Source: Aeromonas veronii bv. veronii (GTDB lineage Bacteria; Pseudomonadota; Gammaproteobacteria; Enterobacterales; Aeromonadaceae). From it: DNA of 60,872 nt. Positions within the stretch are counted from its first letter, which is position 1. Each line of letters begins with the position of its first letter. Location: contig NZ_CDDK01000044.1 in NCBI RefSeq assembly GCF_000820225.1, positions 1 through 60,872 of the forward strand, written 5' to 3'. Below are positions 11,497 through 20,598 of the stretch, in pieces. The translations under genes were made by a program, and so were the position numbers. The notes under the pieces are model-generated. The model was not told the DNA's origin. It did not search any database and was given only the letters and a program-made list of their open reading frames with translations.

Positions 11497-12818
11497 GACA
11501 AATCCTTCTGCTGTGCTGTTGGTTGGGGCGCGGTGGCCAAGGCATTCAATCTCAGCGTCACGGCATTTTTGTGGCCATCGAGCCCTTCGGCCTGAGCAAT
11601 GCGCTCGACTATAGGGCCAAGGCCGCGAATACCTTCGGCGCTCAGCTCCTGCACCGTGTAGCGGCGCTGATAATCGGCAAGGCCAAGGCTGGAGCAGGTG
11701 CGGGCATAGCCATAGGTGGGCAGGGTGTGGTTGGTGCCGCTGGCGTAATCGCCGACCGATTCCGGCGTCCATGCGCCCAGAAAGATGGAACCGGCATTTT
11801 CAAGCAGGTCCAGCAGATCGCGCGGGGCTCGGGTCTGCACGATCAGGTGCTCCGGCGCGTAGGCGTTGGAGATGGCACACGCTTCGGCCAGATCGTCACA
11901 GAGGATCACCAGACTGCTGCCGAGCGCCTGCGCGGCGATATCGCGGCGGCTCAACTTGGCCAGCTGGCTCTTGATTTCGCCAGCGATGGCATCGGCCAGC
12001 AGCGGCGAGGTGGTCACCAGCACTACCTGACTGTCGGGGCCATGCTCGGCCTGGGAGAGCAGATCCGCTGCCACGAAGGCGGGGTTGGCGCTCTCGTCGG
12101 CAATCACCAGCACCTCGGAGGGGCCGGCGGGCATGTCGATGGCGGCGCCGCGCCAGTCGCGGGATACCTGCCCCTTGGCTTCGGTCACATAGGCGTTGCC
12201 CGGGCCGAAGATCTTGTCCACCTTGGGAATGCTTTCTGTGCCGTAAGCCATGGCGGCGATGGCCTGGGCACCGCCGATGGCGAACACCTTCTCGACGCCG
12301 CAGGCGCGGGCGGCAAACAGGATCTCGTCGCTGGCGGGGGACGGGGTGCAGAGCACCACTTCACGGCAACCGGCTAAGCGTGCCGGAATGGCCAGCATCA
12401 TCACGGTAGAGGGGAGCGGTGCGCTGCCCCCCGGCACATAGAGGCCGACCCGACTGATGGGTTGGGTGCGCAGCTCGCACACCACCCCGGGCTGGGTTTC
12501 TACCCGCACTACCTGCTGCACTTGGGCGGCGTGGAAGGTGCGAATATTGGCAATCGCTGCTTCGATGGCGCTTTTGATGCCGTCATCCAGCCGCGCGCAA
12601 GCAGCTTCAATCTCGGCCTCGCTGACGCGCAACTGCTCACGGGGAGCGCGCTCGAAGCGCTGGCTCAGCTCGCGCAGGGCCTCATCGCCCCGGCTGCGTA
12701 CCGCTGCAATGATATCCCGCACCACGGCACCAATATCGGCCTCGTCACTCAAGGCCGGTCGGGTCAGCACATCGGCCTGCTGGGCGGGGGAGAGGGTCTT
12801 CCAGATCAGGGTCTGCAT
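11493..12818 (-). CDS. hisD: Histidinol dehydrogenase
   Basis: A 441-aa Zn- and NAD-dependent enzyme performing the last two oxidations to histidine. It has the [15 protein letters not shown] signature, followed by [15 protein letters not shown] with the catalytic histidine, and a C-terminal [22 protein letters not shown] precedes ATG 12818. It lies 12 bp after hisG and overlaps hisC by four bases. Confidence 0.96.
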   Translation of the reverse strand: MQTLIWKTLSPAQQADVLTRPALSDEADIGAVVRDIIAAVRSRGDEALRELSQRFERAPREQLRVSEAEIEAACARLDDGIKSAIEAAIANIRTFHAAQVQQVVRVETQPGVVCELRTQPISRVGLYVPGGSAPLPSTVMMLAIPARLAGCREVVLCTPSPASDEILFAARACGVEKVFAIGGAQAIAAMAYGTESIPKVDKIFGPGNAYVTEAKGQVSRDWRGAAIDMPAGPSEVLVIADESANPAFVAADLLSQAEHGPDSQVVLVTTSPLLADAIAGEIKSQLAKLSRRDIAAQALGSSLVILCDDLAEACAISNAYAPEHLIVQTRAPRDLLDLLENAGSIFLGAWTPESVGDYASGTNHTLPTYGYARTCSSLGLADYQRRYTVQELSAEGIRGLGPIVERIAQAEGLDGHKNAVTLRLNALATAPQPTAQQKDLS

Positions 12819-12830
12819 GATGTCCCTTCC

Positions 12831-13727
12831 TTATTCCATCATTTTTTCGATGGGCAGCACCAGAATGGAGCTGGCACCCAGAGCCTTGAGCTGCTCCATG
12901 GTCTCCCAGAACAGGGTCTCGCTGGAGACGACGTGCAGCGCCACCTGATTGGTGTCACCGGCCAGCTGCATGATGGTGGGACGTTCGGCACCCGGTAGCA
13001 GGTCGGTGATGGCATCGAGCTTGTCTTTGGGGGCGTGCAGCATGATGTACTTGCTCTCGCGGGCCTGCTGCATCCCCTGAATGCGGGGCAGCAGTTTGTC
13101 GATGAGCTTCTGCTTGGCATCGGACAAGGGGTTGGGGGCCTGGACCAGTACCGCCTTGGAGCGGTAGATCACCTCCACCTCTTTGAGGCCGTTAGCTTCC
13201 AGGGTCGCGCCGGTGGAGACCAGATCGCAGATGGCATCGGCCAGGCCCGCGCGGGGCGCCACTTCCACCGAGCCGCCCAGCATCACACTCTTGAAGCCGA
13301 GCCCCTTTTCGTCAAAGAAGCGCTTGAGCAGCCCGGGGTAGGAGGTCGCGATGCGCTTGCCGGCCAGGCTCTGTGGCCCTGTGTAGGTCACATCTTCCGG
13401 CACCGCCAGCGAGAGGCGGCAGCCACCAAAGTCCAGCTGCTTGAGGGTTTTGACCTCGAAGGGGAGGCCTTGGGAGGCGCGAATAAGCTGCACCTCTTCC
13501 AGCACGTTCTCGCCGATGATGCCAAGGTCAACCACCCCTTCCATCACCAGACCCGGGATGTCGTCATCGCGCACCCGCAAGATATCGATGGGCATGTTCT
13601 CGACATGGGCGATAAGGCGCTGCTCGCGCAGGTTGATTTTCAGGCCGCAGCTCTTGAACAGGGCTTGGGAGTCCTGGCTCAGACGACCGGACTTTTGCAT
13701 GGCGATACGCAGACGTTGTGTTTCCAT
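12831..13727 (-). CDS. hisG: ATP phosphoribosyltransferase, long form
   Basis: A 298-aa first enzyme of histidine synthesis (ATP + PRPP), of the long type with a C-terminal regulatory domain (about residues 225-298) expected to bind histidine for feedback inhibition. [15 protein letters not shown] starts the catalytic domain, and [14 protein letters not shown] is the PRPP-binding loop. It is the first structural gene after the leader and attenuator, so its transcription is set by histidyl-tRNA supply. Confidence 0.96.
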   Translation of the reverse strand: METQRLRIAMQKSGRLSQDSQALFKSCGLKINLREQRLIAHVENMPIDILRVRDDDIPGLVMEGVVDLGIIGENVLEEVQLIRASQGLPFEVKTLKQLDFGGCRLSLAVPEDVTYTGPQSLAGKRIATSYPGLLKRFFDEKGLGFKSVMLGGSVEVAPRAGLADAICDLVSTGATLEANGLKEVEVIYRSKAVLVQAPNPLSDAKQKLIDKLLPRIQGMQQARESKYIMLHAPKDKLDAITDLLPGAERPTIMQLAGDTNQVALHVVSSETLFWETMEQLKALGASSILVLPIEKMME

Positions 13728-13755
13728 TTGCTCGATTTCCTTCTAGTCAAAAACG

Positions 13756-13788
13756 AAAAAACCCTCGGAAGTGGGTGCTTCCGAGGGT
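13756..13788 (-). terminator. his operon attenuator terminator
   Basis: An 11-bp stem (13761-13771 with 13778-13788) followed on the minus strand by a T-run (plus-strand A's 13756-13761). It lies between the hisL leader peptide gene and hisG, the classical position for his attenuation. Repeats such as GGAAG/CTTCC between 13810 and 13840 could form the competing antiterminator. Confidence 0.85.
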
Positions 13789-13856
13789 TTATGAATCTTG
13801 CGGTCCTTTTGGAAGTCACCAGTTAAGTGTCTTCCAGCAGTCAACCTCCTGAAAGA

Positions 13857-13907
13857 CTAGTCGGGATGATGATGGTGGTGATGAGTCTTCAGGGTGGTGA
13901 ACTTCAT
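13857..13907 (-). CDS. hisL: his operon leader peptide
   Basis: A 16-residue leader peptide, MKFTTLKTHHHHHHPD, with six consecutive histidine codons (CAT CAC CAC CAT CAT CAT). Ribosome stalling at these codons when charged tRNA-His is scarce would favour the antiterminator and read-through of the attenuator at 13756-13788. AAGGATTGATTAC lies before the ATG. The arrangement matches the enteric his leader, with one His codon fewer than the seven of E. coli and Salmonella. Confidence 0.92.
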   Translation of the reverse strand: MKFTTLKTHHHHHHPD

Positions 13908-13966
13908 GTAATCAATCCTTTACAAAATAAGATGTCGTAATTGACGCCTGATTTAAACTACCTGCC

Positions 13967-13996
13967 TTGACAGAAAATGCAACCCGAAATTGTGAT
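13967..13996 (+). promoter_or_regulatory. Putative sigma-70 promoter for the 81-aa gene and yoaA
   Basis: A perfect TTGACA -35 (13967-13972) is followed after 18 bp by TGTGAT (4 of 6 matches to -10). It lies about 75 bp before the ATG at 14070. Assignment is by pattern only. Confidence 0.4.
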
Positions 13997-14069
13997 TTGA
14001 TCGATTAAAGTGGTGAAAACGGTTTTCTGGCCGATAACTAGACAATAATCCCTTGCAGGAGTCGCCATC

Positions 14070-14315
14070 ATGCCCAGCCAGGACCTGTTGTTCCCCATTT
14101 TGCCCCGGGCGCCCGCCGCGCCCGGCAGCGAAGAGATCAAGCGGGAAGTGAACCAGATCAGCAAAAAGCACCAGCTGCGCAAGACCAGCACTGACAACAG
14201 TGACTCCCAGCAGCGCCAGCAGGCGTATAGCACGCCCGCCAAGCGTGATCAGCCCAAGGCGGAGGAGGACGATCACAAGCCGGACCCCGAGCATCAGATC
14301 GATCTGTTCGTCTAG
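14070..14315 (+). CDS. 81-aa low-complexity protein with clamp-binding-like motifs at both ends
   Basis: Short protein rich in Gln, Lys, Asp, Glu and Pro and probably disordered between residues 15 and 74. It starts MPSQDLLFP (Q4-D-L-L-F8) and ends HQIDLFV (Q76-I-D-L-F80). Both match the QxxLF form of the bacterial beta-sliding-clamp-binding motif. AGGAG lies nine bases upstream of the ATG, and a consensus -35 box is nearby. It ends 67 bp before the yoaA start on the same strand, with no terminator seen between, so co-transcription with this helicase gene is plausible. No family is recognised; the clamp interpretation is inference from motif position and context. Confidence 0.65.
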   Translation: MPSQDLLFPILPRAPAAPGSEEIKREVNQISKKHQLRKTSTDNSDSQQRQQAYSTPAKRDQPKAEEDDHKPDPEHQIDLFV

Positions 14316-14382
14316 GCAGATTATCTGTCCCGCTTTTGCCGCGCTTTTGGCATAATGGCCGCTTTTGCTGCGGGACGCTCTT

Positions 14383-16302
14383 TTGACCATCCAGACCCTG
14401 TTCAAGCCAGATGGCCCTCTGGCCAGCCATATCGACGGTTTCAAAGCCCGCGCTCCCCAACTGGAGATGGCCGAAGCGGTCGCACGCGCTATCAAAAGTG
14501 GTGGCCGTCTGCTGGTGGAGGCAGGAACCGGTACCGGCAAGACCTATGCCTATCTGGTGCCTGCGCTGGAGTCCGGCAAGCGGGTGGTGATCAGTACCGG
14601 CTCCAAGAACCTGCAGGAGCAGCTCTTCTATCGGGATCTCCCGACCATCACAGGGGCGCTCTCCTACACCCCGCCGGTGGCCTTGCTCAAGGGACGCAGC
14701 AACTATCTCTGCATCGAGCGGATGAACCGGCTCTTGAGCGAATCCCATCTGCAAAAGCCTGAAATCCTGAACGATCTGGTGAAGGTCAAATCCTGGTCCA
14801 CTGCTACCGATAACGGCGATGTGGGGGATATTCCGGGATTGCAGGAGAACGCCGAGATCCTCGCCCACGTCACCAGCACCAACGACAACTGCCTCGGCCG
14901 CGACTGCCCCTATTACGACGACTGCCATCTGGTGGTGGCTCGACGCCGCGCCATGGATGCCCAGGTGGTGGTGATCAACCATCACCTCTTCTTCGCCGAT
15001 ATGGCGGTGAAAGACACCGGATTTGGCGAGTTGGTGCCCGAAGCGCAAGTCTATGTCTTTGACGAGGCACACCAGCTGCCGGAGATCGCCACCAACTACT
15101 TCGGCAAGTCGGTAGGCAGCCGAACGATTCAGGATCTGGCGCAGGATATCCAGCTGGCCTATCGGGCCGAGGCCCACGATATGGCCCAGCTCGGCAAGGC
15201 GGCGGACCGGCTCGCTATCGCCAGTCAGGATCTGCGTCTCGCCTTCGGGGTGGATGGCGGTCGCGGCAATACCCGCGACATGCTGCGCCAGCCGCTCTGG
15301 GGGCAGGCCTTGGCTCGTCTTAACGATGCCATCGGGCTCTGCTACGAGGTGCTGAAACTCGCTCTTGGCCGGGGCGAGCAGCTGGATCACGCCTTCGAGC
15401 GCATCAGTGAACTGCGCACCCGCCTGGGTGAAGTGCTGGCGGTCAACCAGACTGGTTTCTCCTACTGGTATGACTGCTCGCGGCTTCATTTCACCCTCAA
15501 TCTGACGCCGCTATCGGTGGCTGAGCGATTCAGTGCCGAGGTGCAAAGACCGGAAGTAGCTTGGGTCTTCACCTCCGCCACCCTGACGGTGGATATGCGG
15601 TTTGATCACTTCAAAGCCGAGCTGGGGCTGGCGGGCAGCGCCGAGCTGATCCTCGACAGTCCGTTCGACTATGGCGAGCAGGCGCGGCTCTGTGTGCCCC
15701 GTTATCTACCGGAGCCCAACGCCTTTGGCCGTGGCGAGCTGCTGGCCAATCTGATGATCCCGCTCATCAACAAGACGCCGGGGGGCTGTTTCTTCCTCTG
15801 CACCAGCCATCAGGTGATGCGTCAGGTAGCCGAGGTGCTGCGCCGGGAGATTGGCCGTACCGTCTTGTTGCAGGGGGAGGACAACAAGCAACGGTTGCTC
15901 AAGGAGTTTGTCGAGAATGGCCGTGCAGTACTGGTGGCGACCAGCAGCTTCTGGGAGGGGATCGACGTGAGAGGGGCGGCGTTGTCGTGTGTTATCATCG
16001 ACAAACTGCCGTTTGCCAGCCCCGATGATCCGCTGCTCAAGGCGCGGGTGGATGATTGCAAGCTCAAGGGGGGGGATCCCTTCGCCGAGCTGCAGTTGCC
16101 CAAGGCGGTGATTGCGCTCAAGCAGGGGGTGGGGCGGCTTATTCGTGATCGCAGTGATCACGGGGTGCTGGTTATCTGTGATCCACGCATGGTCAACAAA
16201 CCTTACGGCGCCACCTTTATCAAGAGTCTGCCCGCCATCCCTCGCACCCGGGAGTTGGGAACGCTGGGGAGCTTTTTCGATCGCACTGAACGCGGTGAAT
16301 AA
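14383..16302 (+). CDS. yoaA: DinG/XPD-family ATP-dependent DNA helicase YoaA
   Basis: A 639-aa iron-sulfur superfamily 2 helicase, close to E. coli YoaA in length and sequence as recalled. Walker A is EAGTGTGKTYAY, the DEAH box is VFDEAHQL, and Fe-S cysteines appear in NYLCIERM and NDNCLGRDCPYYDDC. Motif VI is QGVGRLIRD and FWEGIDVRG is motif V. In E. coli YoaA binds the clamp-loader subunit HolC (chi) and helps repair at damaged forks. There is no ATG at the expected place: TTG 14383 gives MTIQTLFKPDG, aligning with the E. coli start; TTG 14365 is an alternative. Confidence 0.93.
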   Translation: MTIQTLFKPDGPLASHIDGFKARAPQLEMAEAVARAIKSGGRLLVEAGTGTGKTYAYLVPALESGKRVVISTGSKNLQEQLFYRDLPTITGALSYTPPVALLKGRSNYLCIERMNRLLSESHLQKPEILNDLVKVKSWSTATDNGDVGDIPGLQENAEILAHVTSTNDNCLGRDCPYYDDCHLVVARRRAMDAQVVVINHHLFFADMAVKDTGFGELVPEAQVYVFDEAHQLPEIATNYFGKSVGSRTIQDLAQDIQLAYRAEAHDMAQLGKAADRLAIASQDLRLAFGVDGGRGNTRDMLRQPLWGQALARLNDAIGLCYEVLKLALGRGEQLDHAFERISELRTRLGEVLAVNQTGFSYWYDCSRLHFTLNLTPLSVAERFSAEVQRPEVAWVFTSATLTVDMRFDHFKAELGLAGSAELILDSPFDYGEQARLCVPRYLPEPNAFGRGELLANLMIPLINKTPGGCFFLCTSHQVMRQVAEVLRREIGRTVLLQGEDNKQRLLKEFVENGRAVLVATSSFWEGIDVRGAALSCVIIDKLPFASPDDPLLKARVDDCKLKGGDPFAELQLPKAVIALKQGVGRLIRDRSDHGVLVICDPRMVNKPYGATFIKSLPAIPRTRELGTLGSFFDRTERGE

Positions 16303-16392
16303 GTGTGCCGCCAGATAACAGATTTGAACAACGGGTGAGCATATCTCGCTTGCCGGTTATGTAATTGACTGATTTTATAGAGATTGGAAAGC

Positions 16393-17094
16393 ATGAACGA
16401 GTTGAAGATCCTGGCCGTTGATACCGCCACCGAAGCCTGCTCCGCCGCCTTGCTGGTGGGTGACAAGCTGTTCTCCCGCTGGGAGGAGGCGCCACGGGAT
16501 CACACCCGAAAAATCCTGCCCATGGTTCAGGCTGTGTTAGAGGATGCCGGGATAAGTTTGAGTGACCTCGATGCCATCGCGTTCGGTCGCGGCCCGGGCT
16601 CCTTTACCGGCGTGCGGATCGGCATCAGTGTGGCGCAAGGTCTGGCGTTTGGTGCGGGTGTCCCGCTGATTGGCATCTCGACGCTGGCCGCCATGGCGCA
16701 AGGCGCCTATCGACTGGATGGCGCCCAGCAGGTGCTGACCGCCATAGATGCGCGGATGAACGAGGTCTATTTCGGCCGCTATGAGCTGATTGATGGCCGC
16801 ATGCAGCTGGTGGGGGACGAGGTGGTGAGCGAGCCCGCGGCACTGGTTGACGTCCGTGGCAAGCTGGCGGGCCCTGTGACCTGCGTCGGCACCGGTTTTG
16901 AAACCTATGGCGAGACCCTGAGTGGTCTGGCCGATGAGCTGGCGGAGAGTCAGGTGCGCTTCCCGGCGGCAGAGGACATGCTGCCGCTGGCCCGCGCCGC
17001 CTGGCTGGCGGGGGAGACAGTACCGGTTGAACAAGCAACGCCGGTCTATTTGCGTGACAAGGTGACCTGGAAAAAGCTGCCGGGTCGCGAATAA
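16393..17094 (+). CDS. tsaB: tRNA threonylcarbamoyladenosine biosynthesis protein TsaB
   Basis: A 233-aa ASKHA-fold protein that dimerises with TsaD and, with TsaE, transfers threonylcarbamoyl to A37 of ANN-decoding tRNAs. N-terminal ILAVDTATEACSAAL and AFGRGPGSFTGVRIG are diagnostic. ATG 16393 is chosen over TTG 16384 because the protein then matches family length. It follows yoaA and precedes yeaY, the same neighbourhood as in E. coli (yoaA, tsaB, yeaY, fadD, rnd). Confidence 0.94.
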   Translation: MNELKILAVDTATEACSAALLVGDKLFSRWEEAPRDHTRKILPMVQAVLEDAGISLSDLDAIAFGRGPGSFTGVRIGISVAQGLAFGAGVPLIGISTLAAMAQGAYRLDGAQQVLTAIDARMNEVYFGRYELIDGRMQLVGDEVVSEPAALVDVRGKLAGPVTCVGTGFETYGETLSGLADELAESQVRFPAAEDMLPLARAAWLAGETVPVEQATPVYLRDKVTWKKLPGRE

Positions 17095-17188
17095 GGGCAG
17101 GAGCACTGACGTCATGTCGCTCTTGCCGCTCATCAGCTGCAATAAAAGCGGATGGCCCGACGGGCCACGCCGGCAACAGGAGAGTGAC

Positions 17189-17728
17189 ATGATGCGTAAT
17201 AGCAGAAGCGACATGATGAAACGCGGGATGGTGGTCGGGGCGCTGGCCCTGCTGCTCGGGGCCTGCAGCTCGGTCCCCAAAGAGCTGGCTTATGAGCCAG
17301 AAAACCAGCTGGTGGCCTATCAACCCGCCCTTGGCGGAATGGAGGGCAAACCGGCCCGCTGGAGCGGCGTTATCTCGGCGGTGCACAACAAGGCGGATCA
17401 GAGCGTTATTGAAGTGGTCTATCTGCCGCTCAAGTCCAACGGTGTGCCGGAGCAGACCGAGCAGAGCCCGGGCCGTTTTCTGGCCATCATGAAGGGTTTT
17501 GTCGATCCGACCCTCTACGCCAAGGGGCGTAGCCTGACGGTGCTTGGCACCATAGGCAAACCGGTGGATAGCCAGATTGGCGAGCACAAGTACCGCTTCT
17601 CTGTGCTCAATGTGACGGGCAGCAAGCTGTGGCCGCCAGTCAAGGAGGTGGAGGTGCGCTATATGGACCCCTACTTCTACGACCCCTTCTATGATCCCTT
17701 CTGGCCGAGACGGCCGCTGCGTCGCTAA
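17189..17728 (+). CDS. yeaY: Slp-family outer membrane lipoprotein
   Basis: A 179-aa lipoprotein. A signal peptide with lipobox LGAC places the lipidated Cys about 24 residues from the start; the residues after it are SS, so outer membrane targeting is expected. The Slp domain follows, and an aromatic, proline-rich tail (YMDPYFYDPFYDPFWPRR) ends the protein. ATG 17189 has CAGGAGAG upstream. E. coli YeaY occupies the same position between tsaB and fadD. The function of this starvation-lipoprotein family is not well defined. Confidence 0.85.
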   Translation: MMRNSRSDMMKRGMVVGALALLLGACSSVPKELAYEPENQLVAYQPALGGMEGKPARWSGVISAVHNKADQSVIEVVYLPLKSNGVPEQTEQSPGRFLAIMKGFVDPTLYAKGRSLTVLGTIGKPVDSQIGEHKYRFSVLNVTGSKLWPPVKEVEVRYMDPYFYDPFYDPFWPRRPLRR

Positions 17729-17736
17729 GGCTTGCC

Positions 17737-18615
17737 ATGATCAAGAGCATCAAAAGCACTCTGCACGAACGTCTGCTCACCCTGGCAGATGGGCGGCGGG
17801 TAGCCCTGTTGGAGAACCACTCCGCTGAGCATGATCAACAGGGCAAACCCCTGTTGATCGCCTTGCATGGCTGGCTCGACAATAGCGCCAGCTTCTTGCC
17901 GCTGGCGCAGCATCTGGGGGATTTTCACCTTATCTGTGTCGATCTGCCGGGGCACGGTCACTCAGATCACAAAACCACCCCTTATGTCTTTGTCGACTGG
18001 CTGGACGATCTCTACCAGATCGTGCAGGCGGCAGGGTGGTCGCGCTTCACTCTGCTCGGTCACTCCCTCGGGGCGTTGATCGCCTCCGCCTATGCCGGGG
18101 TGTTCCCCGAACAGGTGGAGCGGTTGATCATGCTGGAGGGGCTGGGGCCGCTGAGCCAGCCCGATGAGGAGGTACCTGCGCAGCTGCGACGTGCAATTTT
18201 AAACCGCAGTCGCACCCGGGAGCGCAGTGCCAACGGCTTTGCCTCCATCGATGAGGCTGTCGCCGCCCGTTGCAAAGTGGCGGATATCACGCCGCAGGCG
18301 GCGCGTCTTATCTGTGAACGGCAGCTTGAAGAGCGGGCAGGGCGCTGGCACTGGCGCAGCGATCCCCGTTTGCGGGATCTGTCGCCCCTGAGAATGAGCG
18401 AAGGGCAAGCCCGGGCGCTGATGGCGGCTATCCGTTGTCCTGTGCTGTTGATTCAGGGGGAGCAGGGCTTTGCTGCACTTGAAGCCCAATGGCAGGCCCG
18501 TCAGGATGCCTTCCAGCAGATCGAGCGGGTCATATTGGGTGGGAACCACCATTTTCATATGGAAAATTCGGTTGATACGGCCGTTTGTATCGTAAAGTTT
18601 TGTCAAGTTCGGTAG
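17737..18615 (+). CDS. Alpha/beta-fold hydrolase
   Basis: A 292-aa cytosolic serine hydrolase. The oxyanion region is ALHGWLDNSASF, the nucleophile elbow is LLGHSLGALIAS (Ser), an acid is likely in the LLIQGEQGF strand, and the catalytic His is in GGNHHFHME. It starts 8 bp after yeaY, so the two are probably co-transcribed. The substrate is unknown. Its position between yeaY and fadD suggests an ester or thioester substrate, but this is only contextual. Confidence 0.85.
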   Translation: MIKSIKSTLHERLLTLADGRRVALLENHSAEHDQQGKPLLIALHGWLDNSASFLPLAQHLGDFHLICVDLPGHGHSDHKTTPYVFVDWLDDLYQIVQAAGWSRFTLLGHSLGALIASAYAGVFPEQVERLIMLEGLGPLSQPDEEVPAQLRRAILNRSRTRERSANGFASIDEAVAARCKVADITPQAARLICERQLEERAGRWHWRSDPRLRDLSPLRMSEGQARALMAAIRCPVLLIQGEQGFAALEAQWQARQDAFQQIERVILGGNHHFHMENSVDTAVCIVKFCQVR

Positions 18616-18777
18616 AATCGCCAGCTTTCAATAATTCCAGGTTTGTTTTCTCCCTCACATTTTTCTGTTGTTAATTTGCTGTTAATTGATGTTGCGCTGT
18701 GTAAATATGGGCGGCATTAGAGCATCAGCTTAAAACAACCGATTAAAATGGATGTGAACCGGGACGGAGGCAACACA

Positions 18778-20490
18778 GTGAGCGCACAGGTGCTAGTTAT
18801 GCAGGAGAAGTTTGTGGAAAAAGTCTGGCTGAAACGTTATCCGGAAGGGGTCCCCGCCGAGATCAATCCAGACCAATACAGCTCCCTGGTCGAGATGTTC
18901 GAATCCTCGGTGACCCAGTTTGCCGATCAGCCCGCCTTCGTCAACATGGGCCAAACCATCACCTACCGCCGGCTGGAAGAGCAGTCCCGCGCCTTTGCTG
19001 CCTACCTGCAAAACGAGCTGAAGCTGGAGAAAGGGGATCGGGTTGCGGTGATGATGCCTAACCTGCTGCAATACCCCATCGCCGTGTTCGGCATCCTGCG
19101 CGCCGGCATGATAGTGGTCAACGTCAACCCGCTCTATACCCCGCGCGAGCTGGAGCATCAGCTCAAGGACTCCGGTGCCAAAGCCATCGTCATCGTCTCC
19201 AACTTCGCCCATACCCTGGAAAAAGTGGTCTACGACACCCCGATCAAGCACGTTATCCTGACCCGGATGGGTGACAACCTGGGGCTGGCCAAGGGCACCC
19301 TGGTCAACTTCGTGGTCAAGTACGTCAAGAAGCTGGTGCCGAAATACAATCTGCCCCACGCCACCACCATGCGTCAGGCCCTCTCCAAGGGGCGTTTCCT
19401 GCAGTACATCAAGCCGGAGATCACCAACGACGATCTCGCCTTCCTGCAGTACACCGGCGGCACCACCGGCCTCTCCAAAGGGGCCATGCTGACCCATCGC
19501 AACATGATTGCCAACGTCGAGCAGTGCCTCGGCGTCTATGGCCCCATGCTGGAGCGTGGCAAGGAGTTCGTGGTCACCGCGCTGCCGCTCTACCACGTCT
19601 TTGCCCTGACCGTGAACTGCCTGCTGTTTATGCGTATCGGCGGTTACAACCTGCTGATCAGCAACCCGCGCGACATCCCGGGGTTTGTCAAAGAGATCAA
19701 GAAGTACCCCTTTACCTGCATTACCGGCGTGAACACCCTGTTCAATGCGCTGGTCAACAATGAAGAGTTTCAGGGGATCGCCTTTGACAAGCTCAAGCTG
19801 ACCATCGGTGGCGGCATGGCGGTGCAGCGCGCGGTCGCGGAGAAGTGGAAGACACTGACCGACACCCCGCTGCTGGAAGGCTATGGCCTGACCGAGTGTT
19901 CGCCACTGGTGAGCGTCTGCCCCTACGATCTGACCGATTACAACGGCTCCATCGGTCTGCCGGTCTGCTCTACCGAGATCCGGCTGGTGGATGACAACGG
20001 TCAGGTGATCCACGCCCTCGGCACCCCGGGCGAAATGCAGGTGCGCGGCCCGCAGGTGATGGTGGGCTACTGGCAGCGCCCCGAGGCGACCGCCGAAGTG
20101 ATGCAGGATGGCTGGCTCTGTACCGGTGATATCGCCGTGTGCGACGAGCAGGGCTTCTTCAAGATCGTTGACCGCAAGAAGGACATGATCCTGGTCTCCG
20201 GTTTCAACGTCTACCCGAACGAGATCGAAGATGTCGTTGCCCTGCACCCGAAAGTGCTGGAAGTGGCTGCCGTCGGCGTGCCGCACAAGGTCTCCGGCGA
20301 GCTGGTGAAGATCTTTGTGGTCAAGAAAGATGCAAAATTGCAGGAGGATGAGATTATTGCCCACTGCCGCAAACATCTGACTGCCTATAAGGTGCCGAAA
20401 CTGGTAGAATTTCGTGACGAACTTCCCAAGACCAATGTGGGCAAGATCCTGCGCCGCGTACTGCGCGACGAGGAGATTGCCAAGCAATAA
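18778..20490 (+). CDS. fadD: Long-chain fatty acid--CoA ligase FadD
   Basis: A 570-aa long-chain acyl-CoA synthetase that activates exogenous fatty acids at the inner membrane for beta-oxidation. [33 protein letters not shown] (P-loop), [32 protein letters not shown] and the C-terminal [11 protein letters not shown] are typical FadD motifs. GTG 18778 is preferred because GGAGG sits seven bases upstream; ATG 18748 has no Shine-Dalgarno and ATG 18799 is nearer the E. coli start. A 160-bp upstream gap holds the promoter; I could not recognise a FadR operator in it. Confidence 0.94.
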   Translation: MSAQVLVMQEKFVEKVWLKRYPEGVPAEINPDQYSSLVEMFESSVTQFADQPAFVNMGQTITYRRLEEQSRAFAAYLQNELKLEKGDRVAVMMPNLLQYPIAVFGILRAGMIVVNVNPLYTPRELEHQLKDSGAKAIVIVSNFAHTLEKVVYDTPIKHVILTRMGDNLGLAKGTLVNFVVKYVKKLVPKYNLPHATTMRQALSKGRFLQYIKPEITNDDLAFLQYTGGTTGLSKGAMLTHRNMIANVEQCLGVYGPMLERGKEFVVTALPLYHVFALTVNCLLFMRIGGYNLLISNPRDIPGFVKEIKKYPFTCITGVNTLFNALVNNEEFQGIAFDKLKLTIGGGMAVQRAVAEKWKTLTDTPLLEGYGLTECSPLVSVCPYDLTDYNGSIGLPVCSTEIRLVDDNGQVIHALGTPGEMQVRGPQVMVGYWQRPEATAEVMQDGWLCTGDIAVCDEQGFFKIVDRKKDMILVSGFNVYPNEIEDVVALHPKVLEVAAVGVPHKVSGELVKIFVVKKDAKLQEDEIIAHCRKHLTAYKVPKLVEFRDELPKTNVGKILRRVLRDEEIAKQ

Positions 20491-20538
20491 CCGGACTGCG
20501 GCTGCAGAAGCCTCTGCAAACCAGCACCGTCGTTATGC

Positions 20539-20569
20539 AAAACCGTGGGTCATCCCACGGTTTTTTCTT
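20539..20569 (+). terminator. fadD terminator
   Basis: Stem 20539-20549 with 20554-20564 (AAAACCGTGGG and its complement), TCAT loop, then a T-rich tract. Confidence 0.85.
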
Positions 20570-20598
20570 TTTGGCCCTGATCAACCGCGCAGGCACAG

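Noticed and set aside
18616..18777. FadR operator upstream of fadD
   Set aside because: No sequence close to the AACTGGTCNGACNTGTT pattern could be found by eye.
18793..20487. 564-codon minus-strand frame opposite fadD, and similar frames opposite nrdA and gyrA
   Set aside because: All are antisense shadows of conserved enzymes on the other strand.
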